55,264 bases of DNA, from assembly GCA_900318645.1 (NCBI GenBank), contig ONLH01000022.1, positions 1 through 55,264 of the forward strand, read 5' to 3'. The notes beneath the pieces are model-generated. The model searched no databases. It saw only the letters and a list, made by a program, of their open reading frames with translations, and was not told where the DNA came from. Position numbers and translations under genes: made by a program. Source of the stretch: an uncultured Prevotellaceae bacterium (GTDB lineage: Bacteria; Bacteroidota; Bacteroidia; Bacteroidales; Muribaculaceae). Below are positions 24,079-34,200 of this stretch, piece by piece (position 1 is the stretch's first letter; each line of letters begins with the position of its first letter).

Positions 24079-25910
24079 TGGCACAGCAATCAGTGACAAA
24101 ACGAGACACGGTTCCTGCCAGCGAAAGGACGAACGGCTGGCTGAGGATACTCATTTGGCGAGAGAAGCATATTCCCGACAAGACTTTTGTTGTGATGTTG
24201 GCACTCATCGTGGGCATTGCAGCAGGTCTGGCTGCCGTGTTACTCAAGACGCTCATCTCACTGATTGCCGATTTCCTGACACGTCGTTTCATCATTGAGC
24301 AGGGTAACCTGCCCTATCTGATATTTCCTGCCGTCGGCATCCTGCTGGCGACGCTCTATGTCTATTACATTGCCCGCGAGCCCATCTCGCATGGTGTGAC
24401 ACGAGTGCTTTATGCCCTTGCGCTGAAGAAGAGCCGCCTCAAGATCCACAACATGTACTCGTCGCTCATCGCCTCCTCAGTGACCATCGGTTTCGGTGGT
24501 TCGGTCGGAGCCGAGGGTCCAATCGTGTTCACGGGTGCAGCCATCGGCAGCAACCTGGGGCAGGCCTTCAGACTTACCCCCCAGACGCTGGCAATGCTTG
24601 TGGCCTGTGGTGCTGCTGCCGGTATCGCCGGCATCTTTAAGGCGCCCATCGCCGGCCTGCTTTTCACCATCGAAGTGCTGATGATGGACCTCACGGCCGG
24701 TGCTGCCATCCCATTGATCGTGGCTTCGGTGGCTGGCGCTACAGTGGCCTACGTTTTTACAGGCTACAATGTGGAATTCTTCTTCTCACAGAGTGAGCCG
24801 TTCTTTGCCTCACGCATCCCGTATGTCGTACTGCTGGGCATCTTCTGCGGCTTCGTTTCACTCTATTTCATCAACCTTATCGACCGCATCGAGGGCCGTT
24901 TCAAGCGGTTGCGCAACCGCTGGGTACGCTTCGCCGTGGGAGGTCTCACCCTGAGCGTGCTCATCTTCCTGATGCCCCCGCTGTACGGTGAAGGTTTTGA
25001 AAGCATCACCCGCCTTATCAACGGTGACGTCACCGCCATCTTTAACAACAGCCCCTTCTACAGCTTCCGCAACAACACAGTAGCCGTGCTGCTGTTCCTG
25101 TTCGCACTGGGAGCCTTCAAGGTGTTTGCCACGGCTGCAACCAATGGAGGAGGCGGTGTGGGCGGAACCTTTGCTCCCTCACTGTTTGTGGGTTGCATGG
25201 CAGGTGTCTTTTTTGCCTACTTGTTCAATAACCTCGGCTTTATCGACCCCGCCACTCCGTTGAGCATCAAGAACTTTGCTCTTATGGGCATGGCAGGCGT
25301 GATGGCCGGTGTCATGCATGCTCCGCTGATGGCTATCTTCCTTACTGCCGAGATGACCGGTGGCTATGACTTGTTCCTGCCTCTGCTCATCGTGTCGGCC
25401 AGCAGCTACGCCATCAGCCACATCTTCACACCCTACGGCATCTATGCCCGCCGTCTTGCCAAGCGCGGCGAACTGCTCACACACCAGAAGGACCGTTCGG
25501 TGCTCACCCTGTTGAAGATGGACAGCGTGATCGAAAAGGACTTTTCGGTCGTCCACCCTGACATGAGCCTGAAGGACATGGTTGACATCATTGCCCAGAG
25601 TCGCCGCAACCTGTTCCCGGTAACCGACGATAACGGCAAACTCGTGGGCGTGGTACAGCTCGACGACATCCGCAACATTATGTTCCGCCCCGACCTGTAC
25701 CGCCGCATGTACGTCAACCGCTTCATGGCCATTCCGCCCGCCAAGGTTGTCGTGGGCACACCGATGGAGAAGGTGATGAAGACCTTTGATGACACGGGGG
25801 CCTGGAACCTGCCTGTCGTTGATGAGGAGGGCAACTACGTGGGCTTCGTTTCCAAGAGCAAGATATTCAACAGCTACCGTCAAGTACTGAAACACTACAC
25901 ATACGATTAA
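24075..25910 (+). CDS. ClC-type chloride channel/transporter with CBS pair
   Basis: 611 residues. About ten membrane helices carry the ClC signatures GFGGSVGAEGPIVFTGAAIG (gating Glu in AEGP) and GGGVGGTFAPSLFVGCMAG. The C-terminal 130 residues hold two CBS domains (DMSLKDMVDIIAQSRRNLFP, GVVQLDDI, WNLPVVDEEGNYVGFVSK). It moves chloride or other anions across the inner membrane, and the CBS pair probably senses adenine nucleotides. Translationally coupled to the preceding gene by an ATGA overlap, and 14 bp before the PAP2 gene. Confidence 0.93.
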   Translation: MMAQQSVTKRDTVPASERTNGWLRILIWREKHIPDKTFVVMLALIVGIAAGLAAVLLKTLISLIADFLTRRFIIEQGNLPYLIFPAVGILLATLYVYYIAREPISHGVTRVLYALALKKSRLKIHNMYSSLIASSVTIGFGGSVGAEGPIVFTGAAIGSNLGQAFRLTPQTLAMLVACGAAAGIAGIFKAPIAGLLFTIEVLMMDLTAGAAIPLIVASVAGATVAYVFTGYNVEFFFSQSEPFFASRIPYVVLLGIFCGFVSLYFINLIDRIEGRFKRLRNRWVRFAVGGLTLSVLIFLMPPLYGEGFESITRLINGDVTAIFNNSPFYSFRNNTVAVLLFLFALGAFKVFATAATNGGGGVGGTFAPSLFVGCMAGVFFAYLFNNLGFIDPATPLSIKNFALMGMAGVMAGVMHAPLMAIFLTAEMTGGYDLFLPLLIVSASSYAISHIFTPYGIYARRLAKRGELLTHQKDRSVLTLLKMDSVIEKDFSVVHPDMSLKDMVDIIAQSRRNLFPVTDDNGKLVGVVQLDDIRNIMFRPDLYRRMYVNRFMAIPPAKVVVGTPMEKVMKTFDDTGAWNLPVVDEEGNYVGFVSKSKIFNSYRQVLKHYTYD

Positions 25911-25924
25911 ATAACTCTTGTTTT

Positions 25925-27694
25925 ATGAAGAAAGTTTACATCATATTCCTAATAGCCGTTGCAATGCTGTCATTCAAAGCAGGAGCGACGGATGAAACTA
26001 GTATCAGTGAACCGATAATCAATGACTCGGTTGCAACCATTGTCGACGAGACCGTTCAAGACGCCATTGCTACCGACAGTGAGCCTGTCAATGACGTTGA
26101 CACAGTATCATCAACAGTCAAAGCCGATCAACGTGCATCCTTAGGTTTGGATGATTTTGATCCCGACACCTTCCGCAAATATCGCGGTGCGGATTTCAAA
26201 TTCTTGAAGAACACCACCAACCCGGCTGTCAAGCCCTACACATTCTTGCAGGACCAGACGTGGGTGGGCATCCCGCTGTTCATATCCGGCATGATAGCCA
26301 AGGGCGAGAAAGAGGCTTTCCGCCAAAACTACGGAAATCCGAACACCAAGATCCGCCTTGTCAAGTACAACTTCCATAGCGAGATTGACAACTACACCCA
26401 GTTCTCAGGCATCGCACTGACCGCAGGCCTTAAAATGGCGGGGGTCGAGGGTCGTTCATCCTGGCCGCGACTGTTTGCCTCGTCACTGGCTTCCTACGGC
26501 ATCATGGCGGGCTTTGTCAACGGTATCAAATACACAGCTAGCGAATTGCGTCCCGACGGCTCGACGCACAACTCATGGCCTTCGGGGCACACAGCGACTG
26601 CCTTTGTCGGCGCAACCATCCTGCACAAGGAATATGGCTTGACACGCTCTCCCTGGTACTCCATCGCTGGCTATACAGTAGCTACTGCCACGGGCGTGAT
26701 GCGCGTACTGAACAATAGGCATTGGATCAGTGATGTGCTCTCGGGTGCCGGTATCGGTATTCTCTCGACCGAGTTGGCCTACGGCATCTGCGACCTGCTT
26801 TTCAAGGACAAAGGCCTGCTGATGAACGACCTGGCATATCATCCCGACCTGAGCGTAAATCCGTCATTCTTCTCCATCTCGATGGGTATTGGTCTAGGCA
26901 ACAAGCATTTGACATTGCCCGGATTCAATTTCGGCATCGATGATCCTGATGATCCTGATGACACTCCCGACACGGACCCTCTTGAGCTCAAATTCCGCTC
27001 CGCGACCGCTGTGGGCGTCGAGGGAGCCTACTTCTTCAACCCGTATATCGGTATTGGCGGACGCCTTCGTGTCAAGAGTACGCCCATCAATGGCTGGTCA
27101 CAATTTACCGATATTGAGAGAAAGAGTCTGAAAGAAATTGCCGAAGATCCCGATTTCCAGGATGCCATCACTTACTTTGACATTGAAATTGAAAGTGACC
27201 ACATTACCGAATTTGCAGCCGATGCCGGTTTATACCTCAGCCTGCCTCTATCCTCCCGTTTTGCCATCGGCACCAAGTTACTGATTGGCGAAAGCATCAT
27301 GGACGATATTGACGTGCAAGGCAAATTCCTTGGAAACAGGATTGACTATGATGAAGATGGTCATTTCTTTAAAGACGGTGATATGGTTGCCTATAGTGAA
27401 TGGGACTACATTAATGTCCATGCCTCCAACTCGATAAAATTTGGTACAGGCCTTTCACTCACCTACGCTTACAAGAACTCCTTCTCATGGAGGGTATTCT
27501 GTGACTATGATTATTCCCACAAAACCTATACAGCCACTTATGCCCCGTTTACGTACATTGAAAACTTCTGTCCAAGAGTACGTCAAGAACTCATTGAGAC
27601 TTTCAACTGGGATCCCGTGCAGGAATACAAAAGCAGCGCAAGCAAGCGCCTGAACCAGTGGGTACTGGGCGGCTCTCTTTGTATCTCATTCTAG
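25925..27694 (+). CDS. PAP2-family phosphatase with C-terminal outer-membrane-like domain
   Basis: 589 residues with a signal peptide (FLIAVAMLSFKAGA). The PAP2 acid-phosphatase core has ASELRPDGSTHNSWPSGHTA (KxxxxxxRP and PSGH) and RVLNNRHWISDVLSGAGIG (SRxxxxxHxxxD-type His and Asp), at about residues 195-280. The C-terminal 280 residues are acidic, aromatic, strand-rich and finish in SLCISF with a terminal Phe, as in outer-membrane barrels. The family dephosphorylates lipid phosphates such as undecaprenyl pyrophosphate or phosphatidylglycerol phosphate. Coupling to the polyprenyl sugar transferase in the operon makes a polyprenyl carrier substrate attractive. Confidence 0.85.
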   Translation: MKKVYIIFLIAVAMLSFKAGATDETSISEPIINDSVATIVDETVQDAIATDSEPVNDVDTVSSTVKADQRASLGLDDFDPDTFRKYRGADFKFLKNTTNPAVKPYTFLQDQTWVGIPLFISGMIAKGEKEAFRQNYGNPNTKIRLVKYNFHSEIDNYTQFSGIALTAGLKMAGVEGRSSWPRLFASSLASYGIMAGFVNGIKYTASELRPDGSTHNSWPSGHTATAFVGATILHKEYGLTRSPWYSIAGYTVATATGVMRVLNNRHWISDVLSGAGIGILSTELAYGICDLLFKDKGLLMNDLAYHPDLSVNPSFFSISMGIGLGNKHLTLPGFNFGIDDPDDPDDTPDTDPLELKFRSATAVGVEGAYFFNPYIGIGGRLRVKSTPINGWSQFTDIERKSLKEIAEDPDFQDAITYFDIEIESDHITEFAADAGLYLSLPLSSRFAIGTKLLIGESIMDDIDVQGKFLGNRIDYDEDGHFFKDGDMVAYSEWDYINVHASNSIKFGTGLSLTYAYKNSFSWRVFCDYDYSHKTYTATYAPFTYIENFCPRVRQELIETFNWDPVQEYKSSASKRLNQWVLGGSLCISF

Positions 27695-27728
27695 TTAGGA
27701 GTTAGAAGTCTGGAGTTAGGAGTTAACT
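27692..27728. repeat. Degenerate GGAGTTAGAAGT tandem repeat
   Basis: Three imperfect copies of G(G)AGTTAG(A/G)AGT between the PAP2 stop and the fmt start. The same unit is found at 17036-17060. Confidence 0.5.
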
Positions 27729-27739
27729 GAATTGCAATT

Positions 27740-28720
27740 ATGATTAAAGAGGATTTGAAGATCGTTTTTTTCGGGACGCCTGACTTTGCTGTCGAGAGCC
27801 TGAGTCGCCTTGTGGACGGCGGCTATAACGTCGTTGCTGTAGTCACCATGCCCGACAAGCCTGCCGGACGCGGGCGCCAAATCCAGCAGAGCGACGTCAA
27901 GCGCTATGCCGTGGAGCACGGACTACCCGTGCTGCAGCCCGTTAGCCTCAAGGATGAGGCCTTTATCGAGGAGTTGCAGTCCTATCAAGCACAACTGTTT
28001 ATCGTCATCGCCTTCAGGATGCTGCCCGAAGCCGTGTGGCAGATGCCGCCGCTGGGCACCTTCAACCTGCACGCCTCGCTGTTGCCGCGCTACCGTGGTG
28101 CTGCGCCTATCAACTGGGCAGTGATGAACGGTGACACCGAAACTGGCGTGACGACCTTCTTCCTCAAACACGAGATTGACACAGGAGACGTCATCCAGCA
28201 GCGCTCGTGCCCCATCGGCCGCAAGGACAACGTGGAAGTCATCCATGACCGTCTGATGGTCATGGGTGCCGACATGGTGCTTGAGACCGTTGACGCCATC
28301 ATCGCGGGCACCGTCAAACCCATTCCTCAAGACCAAATGCTCACGGCCGGGCAACAGGCAACGCCCGCCCCCAAGATCTTCAAGGACACCTGCCGCATCG
28401 ACTGGAGCCGTCCCGCCGAGGTGCTGTACAACCACATTCGCGGCCTGTCGCCCTACCCTGCCGCCTGGACTACCTTGATCAACGAGGAAGGCCAGGAACC
28501 CACCACGCTGAAAGTATATGCTACAGGGGAGCCTGAGCCGTTTGCAGCCGATGCAAAACCTGCGCCTGGCAGCATCCGTGCCGACCGCAAGAGAATGCAT
28601 GTAGCATGTGGTGACGGCTGGCTGGAAATCCTCTCCCTGCAGCAGTCGGGCAAGAAACGCATGGACACCGACGCCTTCCTGCGCGGCTACGTCCTTCACC
28701 CCACCGCACACTGCCAGTAA
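27740..28720 (+). CDS. fmt: Methionyl-tRNA formyltransferase
   Basis: 326 residues. The formyl-THF-binding and catalytic features are present: VFFGTPDFAVESL at the start, GTFNLHASLLPRYRGAAP with the catalytic Asn and His (NLHASLLP), ETGVTTFFLKHEIDTGD with the catalytic Asp, and the C-terminal domain LYNHIRGLSPYPAAW. It formylates initiator Met-tRNA using 10-formyl-THF. Last gene of the five-gene operon from 22023, ended by a very strong terminator. Confidence 0.96.
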   Translation: MIKEDLKIVFFGTPDFAVESLSRLVDGGYNVVAVVTMPDKPAGRGRQIQQSDVKRYAVEHGLPVLQPVSLKDEAFIEELQSYQAQLFIVIAFRMLPEAVWQMPPLGTFNLHASLLPRYRGAAPINWAVMNGDTETGVTTFFLKHEIDTGDVIQQRSCPIGRKDNVEVIHDRLMVMGADMVLETVDAIIAGTVKPIPQDQMLTAGQQATPAPKIFKDTCRIDWSRPAEVLYNHIRGLSPYPAAWTTLINEEGQEPTTLKVYATGEPEPFAADAKPAPGSIRADRKRMHVACGDGWLEILSLQQSGKKRMDTDAFLRGYVLHPTAHCQ

Positions 28721-28774
28721 AAAGCCTGTCATCACAAAGTTCCTCTTCGAGGCACTTGCTATATTCAGCTCATG

Positions 28775-28813
28775 GACCATGCTGCGAACCTCTCCGAGGT
28801 TCGCAGCATGGTC
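28775..28813 (+). terminator. Perfect 17-bp hairpin terminator after fmt
   Basis: GACCATGCTGCGAACCT (28775-28791) and its exact complement (28797-28813) enclose a 5-base loop. The plus strand continues TTTCTCATT. It is the strongest hairpin in the window. Confidence 0.8.
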
Positions 28814-28828
28814 TTTCTCATTGAAATC

Positions 28829-28883
28829 GGTTCTTGGAACCGCTAACATCTTCGATGTTTCCCCGGACAACCTAATGATTTCT
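28829..28883. repeat. 55-bp direct repeat, left copy
   Basis: Matches 29332-29386 at 52 of 55 positions by eye. It is itself two mini-hairpins: GGTTC-ttg-GAACC and AACATC-ttc-GATGTT. Such REP-like hairpin pairs suggest a dispersed palindromic repeat. Confidence 0.7.
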
Positions 28884-28943
28884 TTCCTGATTTCCGCTTT
28901 GCGACACACAGTGAAGTCATTAATGGCGATTGTTGTGTCCAAG

Positions 28944-29220
28944 CAGGTCGAAGGCCTGCACAAGGCCAGCGGCCTTGAATTTCACAAACCCCAGGGTGCA
29001 CAGGCCGAAGGTCTGTGTAGCCTGGGGACCGTCAGGACAGTAATAACGGGCCCTGAAAGGGGCCACTAACCGCGACATCTCCTTAGCCTGGAATGTGTGG
29101 CCCCCTTCGAGGCCCTTTCCCTTTGGACGCTCCTTCCCCATGCCGCACAGACCTATCGGCCTGTACGCCATGGGGCTACCTCAATTCAAGGCCGCTGGCC
29201 TTGTCAAGGTCTCCGACCTT
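28944..29220. repeat. Large inverted-repeat element of REP-like palindromes
   Basis: The left arm (28944-29066) and the reverse complement of the right arm (29097-29220) are closely similar. Both begin GGTCG, contain the identical CAAGGCCAGCGGCCTTGAAT core, then a CCCC-(n)-ACAGGCCGA-(T)-AGGTCTGTG-(n)-GGGG stem, then GGGCC-(n)-AAGGGGCCAC inward. Each arm folds into three or four hairpins on its own, and the two arms can pair with each other. The 30-bp centre (29067-29096) is not repeated. Structure is seen directly; a mobile or transcription-ending role is inferred. Confidence 0.7.
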
Positions 29221-29331
29221 TTTTGCCGGGTGAAAATAGCACAAGACAGGCCATCTTGCAAAAATCATAACGTTAAATCGCTGAATATCAGACAAAATTT
29301 ATTTTTGCAAAATGCTAGTGCGGAAAACAGG

Positions 29332-29386
29332 GGTTCTTGGAACCGCTAACATCTTCGATGTTTCCCTAGACACCCTAATGATTTCT
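29332..29386. repeat. 55-bp direct repeat, right copy
   Basis: Three differences from the copy at 28829-28883. With it, this repeat brackets the inverted-repeat element at a distance of 503 bp start to start. Confidence 0.7.
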
Positions 29387-29430
29387 GATATGTGATGATG
29401 GCTGTTGCCAGAATTACAGGAACAAGAAAA

Positions 29431-29460
29431 ATCCCCGGCAAGCTGTTGCCTGCCGGGGAT
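29431..29460 (-). terminator. Terminator of the susCD operon
   Basis: ATCCCCGGCA (29431-29440) pairs perfectly with TGCCGGGGAT (29451-29460). The minus strand continues TTTTTCTTG, the standard intrinsic-terminator form, about 38 bp past the SusD stop. Confidence 0.85.
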
Positions 29461-29497
29461 TTTATCTCAATCAGTCACCAGGACTGATCTTCATTCC

Positions 29498-31219
29498 TCA
29501 TTGGTAGAGTGAATAGTAGTTCTCCTTGGCCCAGAAGAGCTTGGTGTAGTAACCAGTAGACTCGCTATAGTTGGTCTGGATAGCGTTCTGGACGTTGGTC
29601 GAGTTAAAGTTCAGCTCATCGCTGGGATAAGGCAGACGATGGGGAGGAGTGGGATAGTCACTCTGCTGGTTGTCCCTCATGAACTTCACGTTGGGATAAC
29701 CGGTGCGGCGGGTAACGTTCCAAGCCTCGAGCTCATTCATGAAACCGAAGTTGAGCCACAGCTGGGTAGCAATACACTCCTGGGTAGGCTGCCAGATCTT
29801 GTTGGCATAGGCGATGAAATCATCGAAGACGGGAACTTCCAGACGACGATAGCCGTTGTAGCTGTCGTTGCCGTCCTTGGCCAGCGATGAACCAATCTTG
29901 ATGTCCCAGTAGTACTCGTTGGATAAGGCGACACCGTCGATGAAGCACTGCTTAGCCTTTGCAGCATCGGCGCCTACACCATAGCCCATCAGATAGGCCT
30001 CGGCCTTGCTCAGAGCAACCTCGGCTGCGCTGATCCAGATACCGTTCAGGTTGGCATTACCCTGATAGGTTGCCCAACCAGCCATAGCGATGGTGTCGAT
30101 GTAGCAGTAGTAGTTGCAGTAGGGAATACCACGCTCCTTGTACTCGGCGTCCTTGGCAGAGGCGATATCACTGATCTGGGCGTCGGTCAGGGAGTTGTCA
30201 TAGGCAACATACTCACCGTCGGGGTTGCAGTCATAGATGGCAGCAATCCTGGGGTCGGTGTTTTCATCGGGAATACCGTTGGCGGGAACATTCATAGCAT
30301 CGAGCATAGCCTGTGAACCAGAGCCTTCGCTGCGACCAGCGAGAGCCTGGGCGATACCCTTACCATAGTTGTAGTCGTCGGTCGAGGTCTCGCCGTCAAC
30401 ACCCATGTTCTGATTATTGTTCTCGATCAAGGGATACTTGCTGGGGTTGTTCAGGATCTCGGCGATGGCATTGCGAGCTTCACCAGTGAGGTCACCATTG
30501 GTGGCCAGGTGCAGGGCGATGCGCAGACGCAGCGAGTTGACATACCTCTGCCACATCTCGGCCGAACCCTTGGCGCAGGAAATGTCCTGACGGGCCAGCG
30601 AGCTGAGACCTGCAGCGTTCACGTTGCCACTAGCGAAGTAGTCACCCACTGCCTTGAGGTCGTCGAGAATCATCCTGTAGAGATCAACGTCATCGTCGTA
30701 GGCAACAGCCTGCTTGGCGGCGTCATAGTCACCCGTCATCCACAGGGTACCGGCACCCTTGTAGGGCACGTCACCCCAGATGGAGAGCACCTCGTGCAAC
30801 TGAGCCTCTACCAGGGTGCGACCCAGCAGATAGAAAATCTCGTTGGCGGGTTTCTCGGTCTCGTTCATGTTGTCGTAGTTATACTCAAGCAGACGGTACT
30901 GGGTGAGCATCTTGTAGTAGTCCTGCCAACGGATGTTGAAGTAACCCTCGCTGGCACCACGGAAACGACCGCGGCCATTGGAATTGCCGATTACGCCCGA
31001 GAAGCAGCCGGACGTGGTGGACTGGGTGTAGTAGCGCCAGTAGGTGGGATTCATCCAGCGGTTACCATTGTGCATGATGCCGGTGAATACCTGGGGCACA
31101 CCCACAGTAGTGGTCTTTGACGGATCGGGATACTTCTCGTTGAAGTCATCATCAGAGCACGATGAGAGAGCGGTCATCAAACCAACTGCGGCAAAGAGCA
31201 ATAAAAATATCTTTTTCAT
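29498..31219 (-). CDS. SusD/RagB-family outer-membrane lipoprotein (SusD-like_2 type)
   Basis: 573 residues from the ATG at 31219 (MKKIFLLLFAAVGLMTALSSC); the Cys after LSS is the lipidation site. Following SDDDFNEKYPDPSKT, the chain shows the tetratricopeptide-like helices of SusD-like proteins (RTLVEAQLHEVLSIWGDVPY, ISAAEVALSKAEAYLMGYG) and a C-terminal PTPPHRLPYPSDELNFN region typical of the SusD-like_2 subgroup. It forms the surface lid of the TonB-dependent importer encoded just upstream. Ligand cannot be read from sequence; glycans or peptides/proteins are possible, and the adjacent proteases make peptides worth considering. Confidence 0.92.
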   Translation of the reverse strand: MKKIFLLLFAAVGLMTALSSCSDDDFNEKYPDPSKTTTVGVPQVFTGIMHNGNRWMNPTYWRYYTQSTTSGCFSGVIGNSNGRGRFRGASEGYFNIRWQDYYKMLTQYRLLEYNYDNMNETEKPANEIFYLLGRTLVEAQLHEVLSIWGDVPYKGAGTLWMTGDYDAAKQAVAYDDDVDLYRMILDDLKAVGDYFASGNVNAAGLSSLARQDISCAKGSAEMWQRYVNSLRLRIALHLATNGDLTGEARNAIAEILNNPSKYPLIENNNQNMGVDGETSTDDYNYGKGIAQALAGRSEGSGSQAMLDAMNVPANGIPDENTDPRIAAIYDCNPDGEYVAYDNSLTDAQISDIASAKDAEYKERGIPYCNYYCYIDTIAMAGWATYQGNANLNGIWISAAEVALSKAEAYLMGYGVGADAAKAKQCFIDGVALSNEYYWDIKIGSSLAKDGNDSYNGYRRLEVPVFDDFIAYANKIWQPTQECIATQLWLNFGFMNELEAWNVTRRTGYPNVKFMRDNQQSDYPTPPHRLPYPSDELNFNSTNVQNAIQTNYSESTGYYTKLFWAKENYYSLYQ

Positions 31220-31264
31220 ATACATTGTCTTCTTAATTGTTTGCAATTTTTACTGGTTCACGCA

Positions 31265-34200
31265 TTAGAAGTTTGCACGCAGGGATACACCAAAGGTGCG
31301 GGTGCTGGCGGTAGAACCACCAACCTGTGCTTGGTAGATCCAGTTGGTACCATCGGTGGTCTCAGCATCAAAGATCTTGAGAGCACGATATACATAGAAC
31401 GGGTTGCGGGCAAATGCCGAAATCGACAGGCGGCTGCAAGCGAACTTGCTGGTCAGCGACTTGGGCAACATGTAGGTGAGGCTGAGCTCACGGCACTTAA
31501 CGTAGCTGTTGTCCTGGATAGCCTTGGCATAGCTCTGGGTGGAGCTGGTACCCCAACCATACTGCATGTCGTTGATCTCGAACTGGGTAACGATGGTCGT
31601 GTTGGGGGTGCCATCCTCGTTAACACCGGGCTGGATCACACCATTGTCCCAAACGTAGTGACCGTCGATCATGGTCTCGCCGCGCTTGTAGTCAGCGGGA
31701 GCGCTAACTTGAACGATGCTGGACTTGTCGTTTACATCATCAACAGTGCTGTAGTAGAACAGACCGCCGCTCTGGGCATCACGAGCACCAACGGCCTCGC
31801 CAATGATACCGGTGTCCATGTAGTACTGCCACGGCAGGTTGAGCACGTCACCACCGATGCGGAAGTCGAAGGCGGCATCCAGGGTCCAGTTCTTCCAAGT
31901 GAAGCTGGTACCGAAACCACCCACGGCGTCAGGCATAGCGTTACCCACCTTGTGACGGGTCTCGGTATCGGTGATGTAGAGACCGTTGCTGGTCAGGTAG
32001 TTGCCCTTGTCATCGGTCTTCCAGGTGTAGGTGTACCAGTCACCCATAGGCTCACCAACGTGAGACTCGAGCTGAGCGGCACCGTTATCAAAGTTCTGAT
32101 GGGCGAGAATGTCAAGACCATCGGCAAGCTTTTTAACCTTGTTCCTGTTGAAGGCAATGTTGGCGCGCAGATCCCAACGGAAGTCGGTAGTCTGAACGGG
32201 AGTGCCGTAGAGGCTGAACTCAACACCCTTGTTGGTCAGCTCACCGACGTTCATCAGCATGCTGGCAGCACCCATAGAGTAAGCAGCAGTGGTTTGCAGG
32301 ATCTGATCCTTGATGTCGTTGCTGTAGAACGAGAACTCGAAGCCCAGACGATTGTGCAAGAACTTGCCCTCGAGACCAACCTCAAACTCGTACTTCTTCT
32401 CGGGACGGATGCTCTCGTTACCAACCCTGGTGTCAATGTAGTTGTAGATGTAGGTGTCACCACGGTTGATGGTACCCTGGCTGTAGGCGTTAACGGCGCT
32501 GTAGATGCCGGGGGCGTTACCCACGATACCGAACGAAGCGCGGATCTTACCATAGTCAAACCAGTCGGGACGCTTGTCCTTCAGCATCTCAGAGAACAGA
32601 ATGCTACCGCTGACCGAAGGATACCAGAAGGAGTTGTTGCCCTTCTTCAAGGTCGAGGTCTTCTCGTTGCGGATGGTACCCTCGATGTATGCCCAGTAGT
32701 CATAACCGTAGCTTGCGGTCAGGAACATACCGGTGCGGAGCAATTCCTGCTTGGTCATGCCGGCGTTCTTGGTGCCCACCGAAGCGTTCAGGTGGAACCA
32801 GTTCTCCTGGCTCAGACCCTGACTGGTGCTCACGTTCGAACGGAAGTAGTTCTCGTGACGAGCGTTGTAACCGATGTTAGCGGTAATGTTGTGGACATCG
32901 TTGAAGGTCTTGTCCCAGCTCAACATCACGTCGCCGTAGATAATCTCATACTTGCTGTTAGCCAAAGCGTAGCCGTCGCTGTACTGACCGTTGGTCGAGA
33001 ACATGTGAGAGTTCTCACTGTAGTTCTTGTTCTCAATCTTGTCGTTGGTCAAGTCGGTAGCGATGCGGGCGCCCAGGGTCAGGCCGGGGATGATTTCCCA
33101 GGTGGGGTTCACCGAACCGATGAAGCGGTTGTGGCGCTCCTCCTGTACCTTACCCATGATGTTCCAGAAGTACTCGCTGATCAGTGAGGTCGAGCCCATG
33201 GGCGAGTAGAGGAACTGCTCGTCGGGAGTCAGGGTGTTGGACGAACCGCCGTTGATAGCAGCGACGCTGTTCATGTAACCCAGGCTGGTCATGGTGTGCT
33301 CACGGATGTACTTCACATCGGTGAAGCCGCCGAACATACCCGAGTAGTTGCAGACGATACGGCTGATACGGTAGGGACGGTTCTTGATGTACTGGCTCAT
33401 GTAGGTAGCAGCATAGTTCAACTTGATGTTCTTGGTGATACCGAAGGTACCGCTCAGGTTGAAGTTGTGCTTGTTGTTGTTCGAGTTGTACTGAGTAGCC
33501 TGTACGTCATTGTAGGTGTAAGAGAAACGAACATTGTTCTTCTCGGTGGCGTTGGTGATGGCCACGTTGTAAGCCTGGTTGAAACCGGTGCGGAACACCT
33601 CGTTCCACTGATTACCACTGATGGGCTCGTAGGGACGCTTGGTACCGTCGAAGTAGGTCATCTCACGGCCGTCGTAGCGGGCACCATAGCTGTAGTAGGT
33701 CTCACGGTTGGGAGTCCAGATCTTGTTGCCATCGCGGTCGAAGCGGGTCTGACGGAAACCGGTCAGAGCGTCGGGGTTGTCGTCGCCCAGTACCCAGTTG
33801 TCATAACCAGGACCAAACTCGCGCTGGATGTCGGGCATATAGGCCACCTTGTCCCAGCTCAGGTTAACACCGAACTCGACATTGGTGCCAGTGCCGGCAG
33901 CACCCTTCTTGGTGGTGATCATGACAACGCCGTTAGCAGCCTCTGAACCGTAGAGGGCCGATGCGGCGGCACCCTTCAGGATCGAGATGTTCTCGATGTC
34001 ATCGGGGTTGATGTCCACCAGACCATTGGAGTTGATGCGCTGGTTGTCCCAATAGCCGTCGTTGTTGGTGTCGCCATTGTGGATGGGCACACCGTCCAGA
34101 ACGATCAGCGGCTGGGTGGTACCAGTGATTGACGAGAAGCCACGAACGTTGATGGAAACAGCCGAAACGTTACCACCAGGAGCGGCGGCGATACGCACAC

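Larger units (their letters stand above)
28721..29497. other. Gene-free palindrome island
   Basis: 777 bp between fmt and the SusD gene. It contains the fmt terminator, two 55-bp direct repeats, a 277-bp inverted-repeat element between them, and the SusD terminator. Open frames here (for example 28608-29069 and 28920-29171) are by-products of the GC-rich palindromes. Between about 29221 and 29330 the sequence is AT-rich and shows nothing. Confidence 0.7.

Noticed and set aside
28608-29069. 153-codon frame overlapping the end of fmt and the repeats
   Set aside because: Overlaps the fmt coding end in another frame and continues into hairpin DNA.
28920-29171. 83-codon frame in the palindrome island
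   Set aside because: Its peptide repeats (FKAAGL, GLC-(n)-LG) mirror the inverted DNA repeat; it is a by-product of the palindromes, not a gene.
31241-33187. 648-codon open frame antisense to susC
   Set aside because: Antisense to a clearly recognised SusC gene; the long Val/Thr-rich translation reflects complementary codon bias.
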